A DNA stretch of 64,000 nt from Photobacterium profundum SS9 (GTDB lineage Bacteria; Pseudomonadota; Gammaproteobacteria; Enterobacterales; Vibrionaceae): contig NC_006370.1 of assembly GCF_000196255.1 (NCBI RefSeq), positions 1,208,187-1,272,186 of the forward strand, read 5' to 3'. This document shows, piece after piece, positions 39,539-49,311 of this stretch. The translations under genes were made by a program, and so were the position numbers. How positions within the stretch are numbered: position 1 is the first letter of the stretch; every line of letters starts with the position of its first letter. The notes under the pieces are model-generated. The model worked only from the letters and a program-made list of their open reading frames with translations, ran no database searches and was not told the DNA's origin.

Positions 39539-40546
39539 ATGGCGCAACAATTAGATAATGATCTTCAATTTGAAGATCGCTTTCATCGTAAGTTTTATTA
39601 CTTGCGACTATCAGTCACAGATGTCTGTAATTTTAAATGTACTTACTGCTTGCCTGATGGCTATAAGCCGACAGAAAAAAAGAAACCTTCTTTTCTTACA
39701 TTGAATGAGATTGAGCGCGTAACAAGGGCTTTTGCTGAATGTGGAACGTCAAAAGTACGTATCACGGGTGGCGAACCTAGTTTACGTCGTGATTATACGG
39801 ATATTATCCGTATAGTCGCGGCTCAGCCCGGCATAACTAAAGTGGCTACCACCACGAACGGTTATCGTATGGAAAAGAATGTCAAAGAGTGGCGTGAGGC
39901 AGGCCTTACTCATATCAATGTGAGTGTGGATAGCCTAGATCCTAAGATGTTTTATCAAATCACCGGCGAAAATATGTTTCACAAGGTGATGTCAGGGATT
40001 GATGCAGCATTTGACGCAGGTTTTGAACAAGTTAAAATCAATACGGTATTGCTAAAAAACCAGAATTCACAAGAGCTACCTAAGTTTCTAGCATGGATTA
40101 AAACGCGTCCTATTCAGCTACGCTTTATTGAATTGATGCAGACTGGCGAAATGGATTTGTTATTCCAGAAGCATCATGTCTCTGGTGTAAGCATTCGTAA
40201 TCATCTTATTGCTAACGGTTGGCTTTTAAAGATCAATGGCAAGAATGATGGCCCTGCACAAGTCTTTTGTCATCCCGACTACATGGGAGAGATTGGACTT
40301 ATCATGCCTTACGAAAAAGATTTCTGTCAAAGTTGTAATCGCTTACGCGTTTCAGCTAAAGGCAAACTTCACCTGTGCTTATTTGGTGATCATGGGGTAG
40401 AACTTCGTGATTTACTGTCGGCAGATGAGCAGCGAACAGAACTCATTAGTCGTATTCAAGGTGGATTAAAGGAAAAAGCAGTTAGCCATTTCCTTGATGC
40501 CGGAAATACAGGTATGACACCTAATCTTGCTTCTATCGGCGGTTGA
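39539..40546 (+). CDS. moaA: GTP 3',8-cyclase MoaA
   Basis: Radical SAM enzyme that, with MoaC, turns GTP into cyclic pyranopterin phosphate, the first step of molybdenum cofactor synthesis. 335 residues from the ATG at 39539; a TTG five codons earlier is in frame. The N-terminal cluster site reads CNFKCTYC (CxxxCxxC). The C-terminal 4Fe-4S cluster is at [20 protein letters not shown]. The motif [10 protein letters not shown] is intact. The stop is 135 bases before moaC. Confidence 0.97.
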   Translation: MAQQLDNDLQFEDRFHRKFYYLRLSVTDVCNFKCTYCLPDGYKPTEKKKPSFLTLNEIERVTRAFAECGTSKVRITGGEPSLRRDYTDIIRIVAAQPGITKVATTTNGYRMEKNVKEWREAGLTHINVSVDSLDPKMFYQITGENMFHKVMSGIDAAFDAGFEQVKINTVLLKNQNSQELPKFLAWIKTRPIQLRFIELMQTGEMDLLFQKHHVSGVSIRNHLIANGWLLKINGKNDGPAQVFCHPDYMGEIGLIMPYEKDFCQSCNRLRVSAKGKLHLCLFGDHGVELRDLLSADEQRTELISRIQGGLKEKAVSHFLDAGNTGMTPNLASIGG

Positions 40547-40681
40547 TTCTTCGCGTATTTAATAAGGTGTTAGTTGTATGATTATCACCTTATTATACGT
40601 TGTGAATCACAAAGCTTTTCTTATGAACACATTTAGGCATGCCAGATTATTTTTTCATGCCTATTTATGGAAAAAATATTG

Positions 40682-41176
40682 ATGAATCAACTAACTCATA
40701 TCAATGCTTCTGGTGAAGCAAACATGGTCGATGTATCAGCTAAAGCTGAAACAGTACGTGAAGCACGTGCTGAAGCATTTGTACATATGGCACCAGAAAC
40801 TCTAGAACTGATTGTATCGGGTCAGAATCACAAAGGTGATGTATTTGCCACAGCACGTATTGCGGGTATCCAAGCGGCTAAAAAGACGTGGGATCTGATA
40901 CCGCTTTGTCATCCGCTTTTGTTATCAAAAGTGGAAGTACAGCTTGAAGCAATACCTGCAGCTAATGAAAATGAAACCAATATGGTACGCATTGAATCGT
41001 GTTGTAAACTTGCAGGTAAAACGGGCGTTGAAATGGAAGCATTAACAGCTGCCTCAGTTGCTGCATTAACCATTTATGATATGTGTAAAGCCGTTCAGAA
41101 AGATATGGTTATTAGCCAAGTTCGTTTGCTAGAGAAAACGGGTGGGAAATCAGGTCACTTTAAGGTAGAAGCATGA
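40682..41176 (+). CDS. moaC: Cyclic pyranopterin monophosphate synthase MoaC
   Basis: Completes the first Moco step. 164 residues from the ATG at 40682, giving the family N-terminus [19 protein letters not shown]; an upstream ATG five codons away is less like relatives. The core [30 protein letters not shown] and [11 protein letters not shown] is diagnostic. Its stop overlaps the moaD start (ATGA). moaB, present between moaA and moaC in many relatives, is missing here. Confidence 0.97.
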   Translation: MNQLTHINASGEANMVDVSAKAETVREARAEAFVHMAPETLELIVSGQNHKGDVFATARIAGIQAAKKTWDLIPLCHPLLLSKVEVQLEAIPAANENETNMVRIESCCKLAGKTGVEMEALTAASVAALTIYDMCKAVQKDMVISQVRLLEKTGGKSGHFKVEA

Positions 41177-41418
41177 TTAATGTACTTTTCTTTGCTCAAG
41201 TTAAAGAGTTAGTCGGTGTTGATCGTTTAGAAGTTAATGCTGAGTATGCAACAGCAGAGGTGCTGCGTGCACATTTGGCTGAACGTGGCGATAAATGGCT
41301 GCTGGCACTCGAGCCGGGTAAATTATTGGTTGCGATTAATCAAACGATTTGTCATTTAGACACTGATATTAAAGATGGCGATGTAGTCGCGTTCTTTCCG
41401 CCAGTGACGGGAGGATAA
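41173..41418 (+). CDS. moaD: Molybdopterin synthase small subunit MoaD
   Basis: 81-residue ubiquitin-like sulfur carrier. It ends in the Gly-Gly tail (FFPPVTGG) that is thiocarboxylated and gives sulfur to MoaE. Starts at the ATGA overlap with moaC and is two bases from moaE. Confidence 0.97.
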   Translation: MINVLFFAQVKELVGVDRLEVNAEYATAEVLRAHLAERGDKWLLALEPGKLLVAINQTICHLDTDIKDGDVVAFFPPVTGG

Positions 41419-41420
41419 CG

Positions 41421-41870
41421 ATGATTTCGGTTCAGTTTGAGGATTTTTCTGTTGCTGAAGAATATGCGCTTTTATCGGCAGGAACAGATGCTGGTGCAGT
41501 GGTAACCTTTATTGGTAAAGTGCGTGACTTTAATCACGGTGATGATGTAACAGGACTAACGCTCGAGCATTATCCTGGTATGACAGAGAAGTCATTAGAA
41601 GAAATCGTAGTACAAGCACGCGAGCGCTGGCCATTATTAAAAACACGTGTGATTCACCGTGTTGGAGACTTGGGGTTAGGCGATCAGATTGTATTTGTCG
41701 GTGTAACAAGTGCACACCGTGGTGCTGCATTTGAAGCGTGTGAATTCATCATGGATTTTCTTAAAACCCGAGCGCCTTTTTGGAAGAAAGAGCAAACGAG
41801 CAACGAAACTCGTTGGGTCGATGCTAGAGATACCGATACTTCTGCTGCAGAACGTTGGCATAAAAAATAA
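41421..41870 (+). CDS. moaE: Molybdopterin synthase large subunit MoaE
   Basis: 149 residues. Combines with MoaD to convert precursor Z to molybdopterin. Family signatures VVTFIGKVRDFN, LEHYPGMTEKSLEEI, HRVGDLGLGDQIVFVGV and the active-site Lys region FWKKEQ are present. Last gene of the operon, followed by a terminator. Confidence 0.97.
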   Translation: MISVQFEDFSVAEEYALLSAGTDAGAVVTFIGKVRDFNHGDDVTGLTLEHYPGMTEKSLEEIVVQARERWPLLKTRVIHRVGDLGLGDQIVFVGVTSAHRGAAFEACEFIMDFLKTRAPFWKKEQTSNETRWVDARDTDTSAAERWHKK

Positions 41871-41895
41871 CCTAATACGGATTGTTAGGTAGGTC

Positions 41896-41924
41896 AAAAA
41901 AAGGAGCGAATAGTTCCTTTTTTA
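41896..41924 (+). terminator. moa operon terminator
   Basis: AAAAAAGGA-loop-TCCTTTTTT about 25 bases after moaE. Confidence 0.82.
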
Positions 41925-42614
41925 ATGGCTGAAACAATGATATGAAAGGTTTGTCACATCACTCCCGTTGCATGAAAAAACATTTCCTCTATATTCTCTT
42001 ATGAAGTGTACTGATTGGATCTTCCTCTTTTTTATGATTTATATTTAGCTATCGCTAGGTTGTTTTTCATACAGCTAATGATTATTTACGTTTGTCTGCG
42101 TTTATATAAAGTCAATTTACGGCTTGGCTTTACTTGGTTTAATTACTCATCATTACGTTTAATTGATATTAAATTCGAATGCTTTCTGGGGTAAGTGTAT
42201 TTATTTATTATTGTTAATATTATTTTCAAAGGGATGTAGAGTTGAGTGCTAATAAATATTTGAGTGTATTTTGACCTTTTTTTTTGGTTTTTTTATTTTT
42301 CCTTAATGTTTTTTTTATCTTTTTTTCTGTTGTTATTCCTTTTAATTCTTATAATTTATAAAATACCCAATATGATTGAGAGAATTATTATTCTTGATAA
42401 ATTCAATTATATGAGGCTTATGATGGGTTATATTTAAAAATATTGACTAATTATTCACATGTTGTGCTTTTTTGTTATATTGTTTTTTTTGTCGATTGTT
42501 TCTGTAATGTTAATTTTGCGGGGTTTTACCGTGTTGCGGTGTTTTTTTGTTACTGCTAAGTTCTCTGCAGCTCAGGAAGAGTTAAATAATTATAAGTTAT
42601 TACAGGAACGTAGA
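41925..42614. other. Long T-rich leader region of the porin gene
   Basis: 690 bases with no gene I can support. It is strongly T-rich on the plus strand. Its last 160 bases are open in the porin frame but contain no family-like residues, so I read them as untranslated. Such long upstream regions are usual for regulated porins. I could not place a promoter with confidence. Confidence 0.5.
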
Positions 42615-43694
42615 ATGAAAAAGACACTATTAGCAGTCGCAATCCCAACATTACTATTAGCTAATTCAGCTATGGCAGCTGAAATTATTAAGACAGAAGA
42701 CGGTACCGTTGATTTTTATGGTCAGCTTCGTACGGAAGTTAAAAAGTTAGAAGATAAAGACGTTACATTAAATGCGGGCTCTTCTCGTACTGGTGTTGAC
42801 GCACGATATAAATTAACAGACACAACGGATGTGTATGGTAAAGTTGAATTTGGTCTGAATTATAAAGCGGATGGTTCAGATTATTCTATGAATAACCGTC
42901 TGCATTATATTGGTATTGATTCTGAATTTGGTAAAATTTCATTTGGCCGTCAATGGGTAGTATCAGATGATGTTTACGGTGCTGATTACTCATATTTCTT
43001 CGGTGGTACAGCACTTCGTTACAGCACGCTTTCTGGTGCTCGTCATGATTCATTAATTAAATATAATTTTGATGGCGAAGACTTTTGGGTTGCGGCGAAC
43101 TACGGTTTATCTGAAGATGATGACAATCAAGAACTAGCAGAACTTTATGTTGGTACAAGTGTTGGTAGCTTTAACTTGCATGCTGGTGGTGGTCAAAACC
43201 GCGATAAGTCACACAAAATTGGCACAGAAACCGTAACTCCAGAGGCTTCTCTGCCAGCTTTTACTCAAGAGAAAGAAATTACTGCTGATATCGAAAATAT
43301 CTATTTTGAAGGTACAGTAGAATATACCGTTGGGGCAGCACTCATTGGCTTTACTTATTACAACGCAGAGCTGTCAGATAAAAATTCTAACCTTTCGATT
43401 GATGAAAATGGCTACAGTTTAGCGGGAACATATAGCTGGGCTGATAATGCAACTGCGTATGCTGGCTACGAATATACAGAACAATCCGCAGATGGTGTTG
43501 AAGATCAAGATGGTACATTGGTTTATGTTGGCTCTGATTACAACGTGAATAGCTGGTTCCGTGTTTATGCTGAGTACGGTTACGGCGACGGTACAACATT
43601 GGGTTATTCGAATAAAGGATCTGATTCATTTATTGGTACAACTGAAGTAGATAGTGAAAGTTCATTTGCACTAGGTGCGCGTGTTTACTGGTAA
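42615..43694 (+). CDS. Gram-negative outer membrane porin
   Basis: 359 residues from the ATG at 42615 (AGGA eight bases before). A standard signal peptide MKKTLLAVAIPTLLLANSAMA is followed by mature AEIIKTEDGTVDFYGQLR, the hallmark start of trimeric general porins. About 16 amphipathic strands, the L3-type region FGRQWVVSDDVYG, and a C-terminal aromatic strand ending in VYW, the BAM recognition signal, are visible. It resembles the OmpC/OmpU/OmpL group; which one cannot be told from sequence alone. Confidence 0.93.
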   Translation: MKKTLLAVAIPTLLLANSAMAAEIIKTEDGTVDFYGQLRTEVKKLEDKDVTLNAGSSRTGVDARYKLTDTTDVYGKVEFGLNYKADGSDYSMNNRLHYIGIDSEFGKISFGRQWVVSDDVYGADYSYFFGGTALRYSTLSGARHDSLIKYNFDGEDFWVAANYGLSEDDDNQELAELYVGTSVGSFNLHAGGGQNRDKSHKIGTETVTPEASLPAFTQEKEITADIENIYFEGTVEYTVGAALIGFTYYNAELSDKNSNLSIDENGYSLAGTYSWADNATAYAGYEYTEQSADGVEDQDGTLVYVGSDYNVNSWFRVYAEYGYGDGTTLGYSNKGSDSFIGTTEVDSESSFALGARVYW

Positions 43695-43728
43695 TAAATG
43701 AGTACACTGATATATCCCTGCTTTTTTT

Positions 43729-43756
43729 ACCCGGCTCTTGTAGCCGGGTTTTTTAT
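43729..43756 (+). terminator. Porin terminator
   Basis: ACCCGGCT-CTTG-AGCCGGGT followed by a T run, 35 bases past the stop. Confidence 0.93.
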
Positions 43757-43886
43757 ATCTACATCATTTAATCAAACGTCTCATCAGGTGAATATAGAGG
43801 GGCTACGATGGTTTGTGAGTATGAAGGAGGTCGACAGCCTAACAATAAGGTAGCGAGCGGCTTAGAGGCGCGGCATAAGTATAGAA

Positions 43887-44333
43887 CTAACGGTAACGGT
43901 GTAGCTTAGCGGGAATGATACATCTTTTTGAAAGTGGTTTGTTGTTCTGTTGTTCAAATTTAGCGAGCTGTAAGTAACAGTTTCTTTCTGCAGCATTTAA
44001 TTCCATCATTACTGCGTCTATATCAGCCTGCTGCTGTATTAATAATTGTTGGCGGTGTTTTATTGCATTTAACATATCTTGTTGTTGTTTCTTATTGCTC
44101 TTATTTGAATCGTAAAATTCAAAGAGTTCACTAATATCAATAAGGCTAAAACCTAAACGTTTCCCTCGTAAAGTTAGCTTTAAACGAGCGCGATCTTGCT
44201 TTGAATATACGCGAACTTTACCTTTACGTGTAGGGGTAAGTAAACCGCGGTCTTCATAAAAACGAATGCTTCTTAGCGTAATACCAAACTCGTCAGCAAG
44301 CTGAGAAATCGAGAAAGTATCCTTACTTTCCAT
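43887..44333 (-). CDS. MerR-family transcriptional regulator, LiuR-like
   Basis: 148 residues from the ATG at 44333, where AAGGA is well placed; an ATG two codons upstream is nearer to that site. N-terminal MerR winged helix FSISQLADEFGITLRSIRFYEDRGLL with wing RVYSKQDRARL, then a coiled coil. The helix region LKLTLRGKRLGFSLIDISELFEFYD resembles LiuR-type regulators of branched-chain amino acid breakdown. No such genes are adjacent here, so the target is uncertain. No Cys cluster for metal binding is seen. Confidence 0.85.
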   Translation of the reverse strand: MESKDTFSISQLADEFGITLRSIRFYEDRGLLTPTRKGKVRVYSKQDRARLKLTLRGKRLGFSLIDISELFEFYDSNKSNKKQQQDMLNAIKHRQQLLIQQQADIDAVMMELNAAERNCYLQLAKFEQQNNKPLSKRCIIPAKLHRYR

Positions 44334-44480
44334 TTTCATTATCCTTACTCTCTATCTATCGAACTATGCTTTTATCGGCTTATCATTTCACAACTAGGGT
44401 CTAATACCAATACTATTCTTCGTGAAATTGGTCGCTAGTTTTATACCATCCTACATAAGTATTTGATCATTTTTGAGTGA

Positions 44481-44510
44481 AAAAATAGCCCCTATATAGG
44501 AGCTATTTTT
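44481..44510 (-). terminator. Terminator of the short minus-strand gene
   Basis: AAAAATAGC and GCTATTTTT pair around a palindromic CTATATAG core; T run on the minus strand. Confidence 0.85.
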
Positions 44511-44531
44511 GTATTGATTTCATAGCATAAT

Positions 44532-44648
44532 TTAGCTATTAATCACTTTTTTATTGTACTGAGGACGGTGTGCAGGTGGCACATAGCCATGACGAACACG
44601 GGTAGGGCTAGGACGAGCGAGACAAGCTGCTGGTTTTGTTGATGCCAT
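44532..44648 (-). CDS. Very small basic proline/arginine-rich protein
   Basis: 38 residues: starts MASTKPAACLARPSPTRVRH and ends in YNKKVINS. Five Arg and six Pro; no membrane segment. A strong terminator lies 22 bases past its stop, which argues that the strand is transcribed. The ribosome-binding site is weak (TGTGAG). I do not know the family; the sequence does not look random, but an untranslated RNA is an alternative. Confidence 0.5.
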   Translation of the reverse strand: MASTKPAACLARPSPTRVRHGYVPPAHRPQYNKKVINS

Positions 44649-45018
44649 ACTAAACTCACAAATGCTAACAGAACGGAAACGGAAGTATCGGCAAGATCAA
44701 GCTTGATTACTGAAATCTAATTAATCATCCCGATATGAAGATAGTAGCGCTATTGCGGATTGATAGGTACAGGAAGTTCATTAAAAAACAGCGTTGTGAA
44801 ATCTTAATCTATCAGTGTTTTTTTTATACGTTTTTGTTATTAAAATACGTGCTTCAGCCGTGCGGAAAAAGCAGATATTACGCTTTTATAATCCCTATTT
44901 TCGCTACCAACAAATACCTGCTTAGGCGCAAACTTAAATTATGTGCCATATTTATTGAGTGTTCTGATAAAAATGTGAATTTTTATCTATCTGGTCTTAT
45001 TTAACAGCGGAGAGTTAT
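44649..45018. other. Divergent intergenic region
   Basis: 370 bases between the small minus-strand gene and the small plus-strand gene. It contains an 89-codon frame (44735-45004) of improbable composition without a good ribosome-binding site, which I do not accept as a gene. No clear promoter motif. Confidence 0.45.
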
Positions 45019-45186
45019 ATGAAACACAGACGTGTAGGCAGTAAAAAAATTAAGCAGATGATGGATGATTTGGGCATTACAGATAATGCAAAATCAGATG
45101 ATGATCAACAGCTTTTATTAGAGCAAAGAGAGCAATCTGTTAGTGACGATAAGCAAATTACCCAGTTTGATAGTGAAAACAAGTAA
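45019..45186 (+). CDS. Small acidic hypothetical protein
   Basis: 55 residues starting MKHRRVGSKKIKQMMDDLGI. The head is basic and the tail is rich in Asp, Gln and Glu. A GCGGAGAG ribosome-binding site lies six bases upstream and a strong terminator follows 35 bases past the stop, so this is a tidy single-gene unit. Helical and possibly coiled. I do not recognise it. Confidence 0.72.
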   Translation: MKHRRVGSKKIKQMMDDLGITDNAKSDDDQQLLLEQREQSVSDDKQITQFDSENK

Positions 45187-45220
45187 ATTCCCTTATTTCC
45201 CTTGTGACCACATTTTTAAT

Positions 45221-45246
45221 AAGCGCCTTAAAAAGGCGCTTTTTTT
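45221..45246 (+). terminator. Terminator of the small acidic protein gene
   Basis: AAGCGCCTT-AAAA-AGGCGCTT then a T run. Confidence 0.92.
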
Positions 45247-45651
45247 ATGCCTTAAGATCATACTTTTACTTTTATGTTATTGACTCTGCTGTCAGATGTT
45301 AGCTTTATGAGAATATTATGCTGATTATTTATTCGTTTTAGTGTTTTTATTATTCAAATAGGCACTTTTATTAGCTTTATTGGCGGATTTTCCTCTGCGG
45401 AGTGGTTTTTTTAATAGATATATCTAACCGTTTGTTATTGTCTGGTCGTTTGTTCTGCATAAAGTGCCAACATTAAGAATATTCTCACTTTTTGTAATGG
45501 TTTTGTGGCAAATTACTTCAATGCCTGTTAATGTTTTGACCAATTCTTCGGTTTTCTATGCATTGTTTAGGACTAACAGTGCATGGGGCGCAAATTATTA
45601 TGCCAGCTGAAGAAAGTCATGGATGCTAAGAATTATGTATTGGAGTTATGC
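45247..45651. other. Upstream region of oppA
   Basis: 405 bases, AT-rich. The oppA frame is open for 23 codons before the chosen start, but the sequence there is not signal-peptide-like. I see no riboswitch; peptide-permease mRNAs in relatives are often controlled by the sRNA GcvB, which I cannot test here. Confidence 0.45.
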
Positions 45652-47286
45652 ATGTATAAAAATAAAATCACTCAAGCACTTTTAATCAGTGTGGGCCTAG
45701 CGGTTGCTGCCACTTCTTTTTCTACAATTGCAGCTGAAGTACCTGAAGGTGTAAAACTTTCTGCAACACAAGAACTTGTTCGTGGTAACGGCACTGAAGT
45801 TGCCTCTCTTGATCCCCATAAAACTGAAGGTGTTCCAGAGTCGCATGTTATCCGTGACCTACTTGAAGGTTTGGTTAACCAAGATGCAGACGGTAATACT
45901 ATTCCTGGTGTCGCTGAAAGTTGGGAAACGACCGATAATAAAACATTTATTTTCCACCTACGCAAAGATGCTAAGTGGTCAAATGGCGATCCAGTAACAG
46001 CAGAAGATTTTGCATACAGCTTTAAGCGCGCAGCTGATCCAGTAACGGCATCACCTTACTCATGGTATATCGAAATGACTACCATGAAGAATGCTGCTGA
46101 GATCATCGCGGGTAAAGCTGATAAAGAAACATTGGGTGTAACCGCTGTTGATGCGAACACGCTAAAAATTGAGCTTAACGAAGCGGTTCCTTATTTTGTT
46201 AAAATGATGGGCCACACAACAGTGAAGCCTGTTAACAAAAAAGTGGTTGAAAAGTTTGGTAAAGATTGGACTAAACCAGAAAACTTCGTGGGTAATGGCG
46301 CATTTGTTCTTGATAAGTGGGTTGTTAACGAACGCATCGTGTTAAAGCGTAATACTCAATACTGGGATGATAAGAAAACGGTTATTAACCAAGTAACTTA
46401 TTTACCTATTGAAAATCAAGTTTCTGAAATGAATCGCTTCTTAGCAGGCGAGATCGATATTACTAATGAATTGCCAAATGAGCACTTCCGTCGCTTACAA
46501 AAAGAGCACTCTGAAGACGTCTCTATTACTGGTAACCTTTGTTCGTACTACTACGGCTTTAATAACGATAAAGCACCATTCAATGATGTTCGTGTTCGTA
46601 AAGCGCTTTCTTACGCAATCGATCGTGACATTATTACTAAAGCGTTATTAGGCCAAGGCCAAAAGCCTGGTTACTTCTTAACACCAGAAATCACAGCTAA
46701 CTTTAACCCTGTTACGCCTCAGTACGGTAAATTAAGCCAGAAAGAGCGTAATGCAGAAGCGAAAGCACTTCTTGCTGAAGCTGGTTTTGATAGCAGCAAC
46801 CCACTAGAATTTACTCTGCTTTATAACACATCAGAAAACCACAAGAAGCTAGCCGTTGCTATTGCCTCTATGTGGAAGAAGAGTCTAGGTGTAACAGCTA
46901 AGCTTGAAAACCAAGAGTGGAAAACATACTTGGATAACCGCCGTCAGGGTAACTTTGACGTAACACGTGCGGGCTGGTGTGGTGACTACAACGAAGCATC
47001 AAGCTTCTTGTCACTAATGCAAAGTAACAACAGTTCTAACGATCCAAGATATAACAGCAAAGCTTATGATGGCATCATGGCGAAAGCATTGAGTTCAACG
47101 TCTGATGTTGAACGTGAGAAGCTTTACGCTGAAGCTGAAAAGCAACTTGCTGAAGATATGCCGATCGCACCTATCTACCAATACGTTAAGGCGCGTCTTG
47201 TAAGCACTAAAGTTGGTGGTTACGCGTCAAATAACGCAGAAGATAAATTGTTCTCTAAAGACATGTACATCATTGCTGACAAATAA
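45652..47286 (+). CDS. oppA: Periplasmic oligopeptide-binding protein
   Basis: Captures oligopeptides for the Opp ABC importer. 544 residues from the ATG at 45652, preceded by TTGGAGTT; the longer frame to 45583 lacks a signal sequence. The signal peptide runs to about residue 27 (FSTIAA). Extracellular solute-binding family 5 features are EVASLDPHKTEGVPESHV and WSNGDPVTAEDFAYSFKR, and the late ARLVSTKVGGY. Length matches E. coli OppA (543). First gene of oppABCDF. Confidence 0.96.
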   Translation: MYKNKITQALLISVGLAVAATSFSTIAAEVPEGVKLSATQELVRGNGTEVASLDPHKTEGVPESHVIRDLLEGLVNQDADGNTIPGVAESWETTDNKTFIFHLRKDAKWSNGDPVTAEDFAYSFKRAADPVTASPYSWYIEMTTMKNAAEIIAGKADKETLGVTAVDANTLKIELNEAVPYFVKMMGHTTVKPVNKKVVEKFGKDWTKPENFVGNGAFVLDKWVVNERIVLKRNTQYWDDKKTVINQVTYLPIENQVSEMNRFLAGEIDITNELPNEHFRRLQKEHSEDVSITGNLCSYYYGFNNDKAPFNDVRVRKALSYAIDRDIITKALLGQGQKPGYFLTPEITANFNPVTPQYGKLSQKERNAEAKALLAEAGFDSSNPLEFTLLYNTSENHKKLAVAIASMWKKSLGVTAKLENQEWKTYLDNRRQGNFDVTRAGWCGDYNEASSFLSLMQSNNSSNDPRYNSKAYDGIMAKALSSTSDVEREKLYAEAEKQLAEDMPIAPIYQYVKARLVSTKVGGYASNNAEDKLFSKDMYIIADK

Positions 47287-47310
47287 ACAGCAAGATATAT
47301 AACGCTATTA

Positions 47311-47340
47311 ACGCTGCACCCGGAATTTTGGGTGTAGCGC
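47311..47340 (+). terminator. Intercistronic hairpin between oppA and oppB
   Basis: CGCTGCACCC-loop-GGGTGTAGCG with only a short T stretch behind. It probably lowers read-through or protects oppA mRNA, so that more binding protein than permease is made. Confidence 0.7.
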
Positions 47341-47380
47341 TCTTTCTGTCACAGCTGTAAAAAATAAAACGGTAGAGTTT

Positions 47381-48301
47381 ATGATTAAATTCATCGCAAA
47401 ACGGATTTTTGAAGCCATCCCTACGTTATTGGTACTTATTACCATTTCGTTTTTCCTGATGCGCTTTGCACCAGGCAACCCCTTTTCAAGCGAACGTCCA
47501 TTACCGCCCGAAGTAATGGCAAACATTGAAGCCAAATATGGGCTTGATAAACCAGTTTCAGAGCAATACATCACCTACCTTGGAAATATTCTTCAAGGTG
47601 ATTTCGGTCCTTCATTTAAATATAAAGATTTCACGGTAAATGAACTGGTTGTTAAAGCGTTACCAGTATCAGCAAAGATTGGTTTCTTTGCATTTATCTT
47701 TGCTTTGGTGATGGGGGTAACTGTCGGAACCATTGCAGCGTTGAAACACAATACTTGGATTGATTACACTATCATGTCGACAGCCATGGCCGGGGTTGTA
47801 ATGCCCTCGTTTATATTGGCTCCCATTCTTATCTATATATTCTCAATCAATCTTGGTTGGTTGCCTGCGGGTGGCTGGCAAGACGGTTCAATGAAGTTTG
47901 TGTTACTGCCTATGTTTGGTATGTCACTGCTATATGTTGCTACATTTGCGCGTATTACACGTGCAAGTATGATTGAAACACTGAACAGTAACTTTATTCG
48001 TACAGCACGTGCGAAGGGCTTAAGTTACCCGTATATCATTATTAAGCATGCGCTAAAACCTGCATTATTGCCTGTTGTTTCTTATATGGGGCCTGCCTTC
48101 GTCGGTATTATCACGGGTTCTGTGGTTATTGAAACGATATTCGGTCTGCCAGGCATCGGCAAACTCTTTGTAAACGCAGCCTTCAACCGTGATTACTCGT
48201 TGGTTTTAGGTATTACAATTCTTATTGGTACGCTAACGATCATCTTCAATGCTGTTGTTGATATCTTACTTGCGTATATCGATCCGAAAATTCGTTACTA
48301 G
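47381..48301 (+). CDS. oppB: Oligopeptide transport permease OppB
   Basis: 306-residue inner membrane permease, about six helices. N-terminal FIAKRIFEAIPTLLVLITISFF is typical. The ABC-permease EAA loop reads RTARAKGLSYPYIIIKHALKPALLP, which contacts the ATPases OppD and OppF. It ends in IDPKIRY. Eleven bases before oppC. Confidence 0.97.
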   Translation: MIKFIAKRIFEAIPTLLVLITISFFLMRFAPGNPFSSERPLPPEVMANIEAKYGLDKPVSEQYITYLGNILQGDFGPSFKYKDFTVNELVVKALPVSAKIGFFAFIFALVMGVTVGTIAALKHNTWIDYTIMSTAMAGVVMPSFILAPILIYIFSINLGWLPAGGWQDGSMKFVLLPMFGMSLLYVATFARITRASMIETLNSNFIRTARAKGLSYPYIIIKHALKPALLPVVSYMGPAFVGIITGSVVIETIFGLPGIGKLFVNAAFNRDYSLVLGITILIGTLTIIFNAVVDILLAYIDPKIRY

Positions 48302-48312
48302 GGGCCAGACAG

Positions 48313-49227
48313 ATGATGCTAACTAAAAAAGAAAATGTAGAAGCTGTCGAAGTGTTTTCAGAAAAACTGGAAATCGAAGGTCGCAGTTTATGGCAAGATG
48401 CTCGAACACGTTTTAAACGAAATAAAGCGGCAATGGTGAGTTTGGCAATTTTAACGCTGATCGCGTTAGCTGTAATTTTTGGTCCAATGCTGAGTCATTA
48501 TGCCTATGATGATACTGACTGGTATTCATTACATGCCGCACCAAGCTATGGTGCTGAAGGTCACTTCTTTGGTACTGATAGCCTAGGTCGAGACTTGTTT
48601 ACCCGTACGCTTATTGGTGGGCGTATCTCACTAATGGTGGGTGTGTTAGGTGCGCTAGTTGCTGTTGTTATCGGTACACTTTACGGTGCCACTTCAGGTT
48701 TCATCGGTGGTCGTACCGACCGTGTAATGATGCGTATTCTTGAGATTCTTTATTCGATTCCATTCATGTTCTTCGTGATCGTATTGGTGACGTTTTTCGG
48801 TCGAAACATTATGCTGATCTTTGTGGCGATTGGTGCGATTTCTTGGCTTGATATGGCCCGTATTGTACGTGGACAAACCTTGTCACTTCGTAGCAAAGAG
48901 TTCATTGAAGCTGCACATGTATCGGGTGTGAGCCGTTGGAGAATCATTACACGCCATATCGTACCGAATGTATTGGGTATAGTTGCTGTGTATTCAACGC
49001 TGCTTGTGCCATCTATGATACTGACGGAATCTTTCCTTAGCTTCCTAGGCTTAGGTGTTCAAGAGCCAATGACGAGTTGGGGCGCACTACTTCAAGAAGG
49101 TTCACAAACAATGGAAGTTGCTTTGTGGCAGTTGATGTACCCTGCGGCATTTATGGTGGTAACCCTGTTCTGCTTTAACTATGTGGGTGACGGTTTACGT
49201 GACGCACTGGATCCAAAAGACAGATAA
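48313..49227 (+). CDS. oppC: Oligopeptide transport permease OppC
   Basis: 304-residue partner permease. A cytoplasmic N-terminus (EIEGRSLWQDARTRFKRNKAA) precedes six helices. HFFGTDSLGRDLFTR is the OppC/DppC signature. The EAA loop is EAAHVSGVSRWRIITRHIVPN. It ends in DGLRDALDPKDR. Start could be either of two adjacent ATGs. Confidence 0.97.
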   Translation: MMLTKKENVEAVEVFSEKLEIEGRSLWQDARTRFKRNKAAMVSLAILTLIALAVIFGPMLSHYAYDDTDWYSLHAAPSYGAEGHFFGTDSLGRDLFTRTLIGGRISLMVGVLGALVAVVIGTLYGATSGFIGGRTDRVMMRILEILYSIPFMFFVIVLVTFFGRNIMLIFVAIGAISWLDMARIVRGQTLSLRSKEFIEAAHVSGVSRWRIITRHIVPNVLGIVAVYSTLLVPSMILTESFLSFLGLGVQEPMTSWGALLQEGSQTMEVALWQLMYPAAFMVVTLFCFNYVGDGLRDALDPKDR

Positions 49228-49311
49228 GAATCAGTGATACTTAACTCAGTGCTGTTAATGGTGACATTCTCACGCAATGGGCTGAGTTAGGTATACAAGT
49301 ATAAGGAAGTA

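Noticed and set aside
42459..42614. Upstream extension of the porin
   Set aside because: The downstream ATG has a good ribosome-binding site and an immediate signal peptide; the extension would bury the signal peptide.
44399..44460. TAATACCAATACTATTC resembling the left end of the repeat at 51345
   Set aside because: Only about ten bases match and no second end or core blocks were found.
44735..45004. 89-codon plus-strand frame
   Set aside because: No ribosome-binding site, aromatic and Cys-rich improbable composition, and it lies in the upstream region of a better supported small gene.
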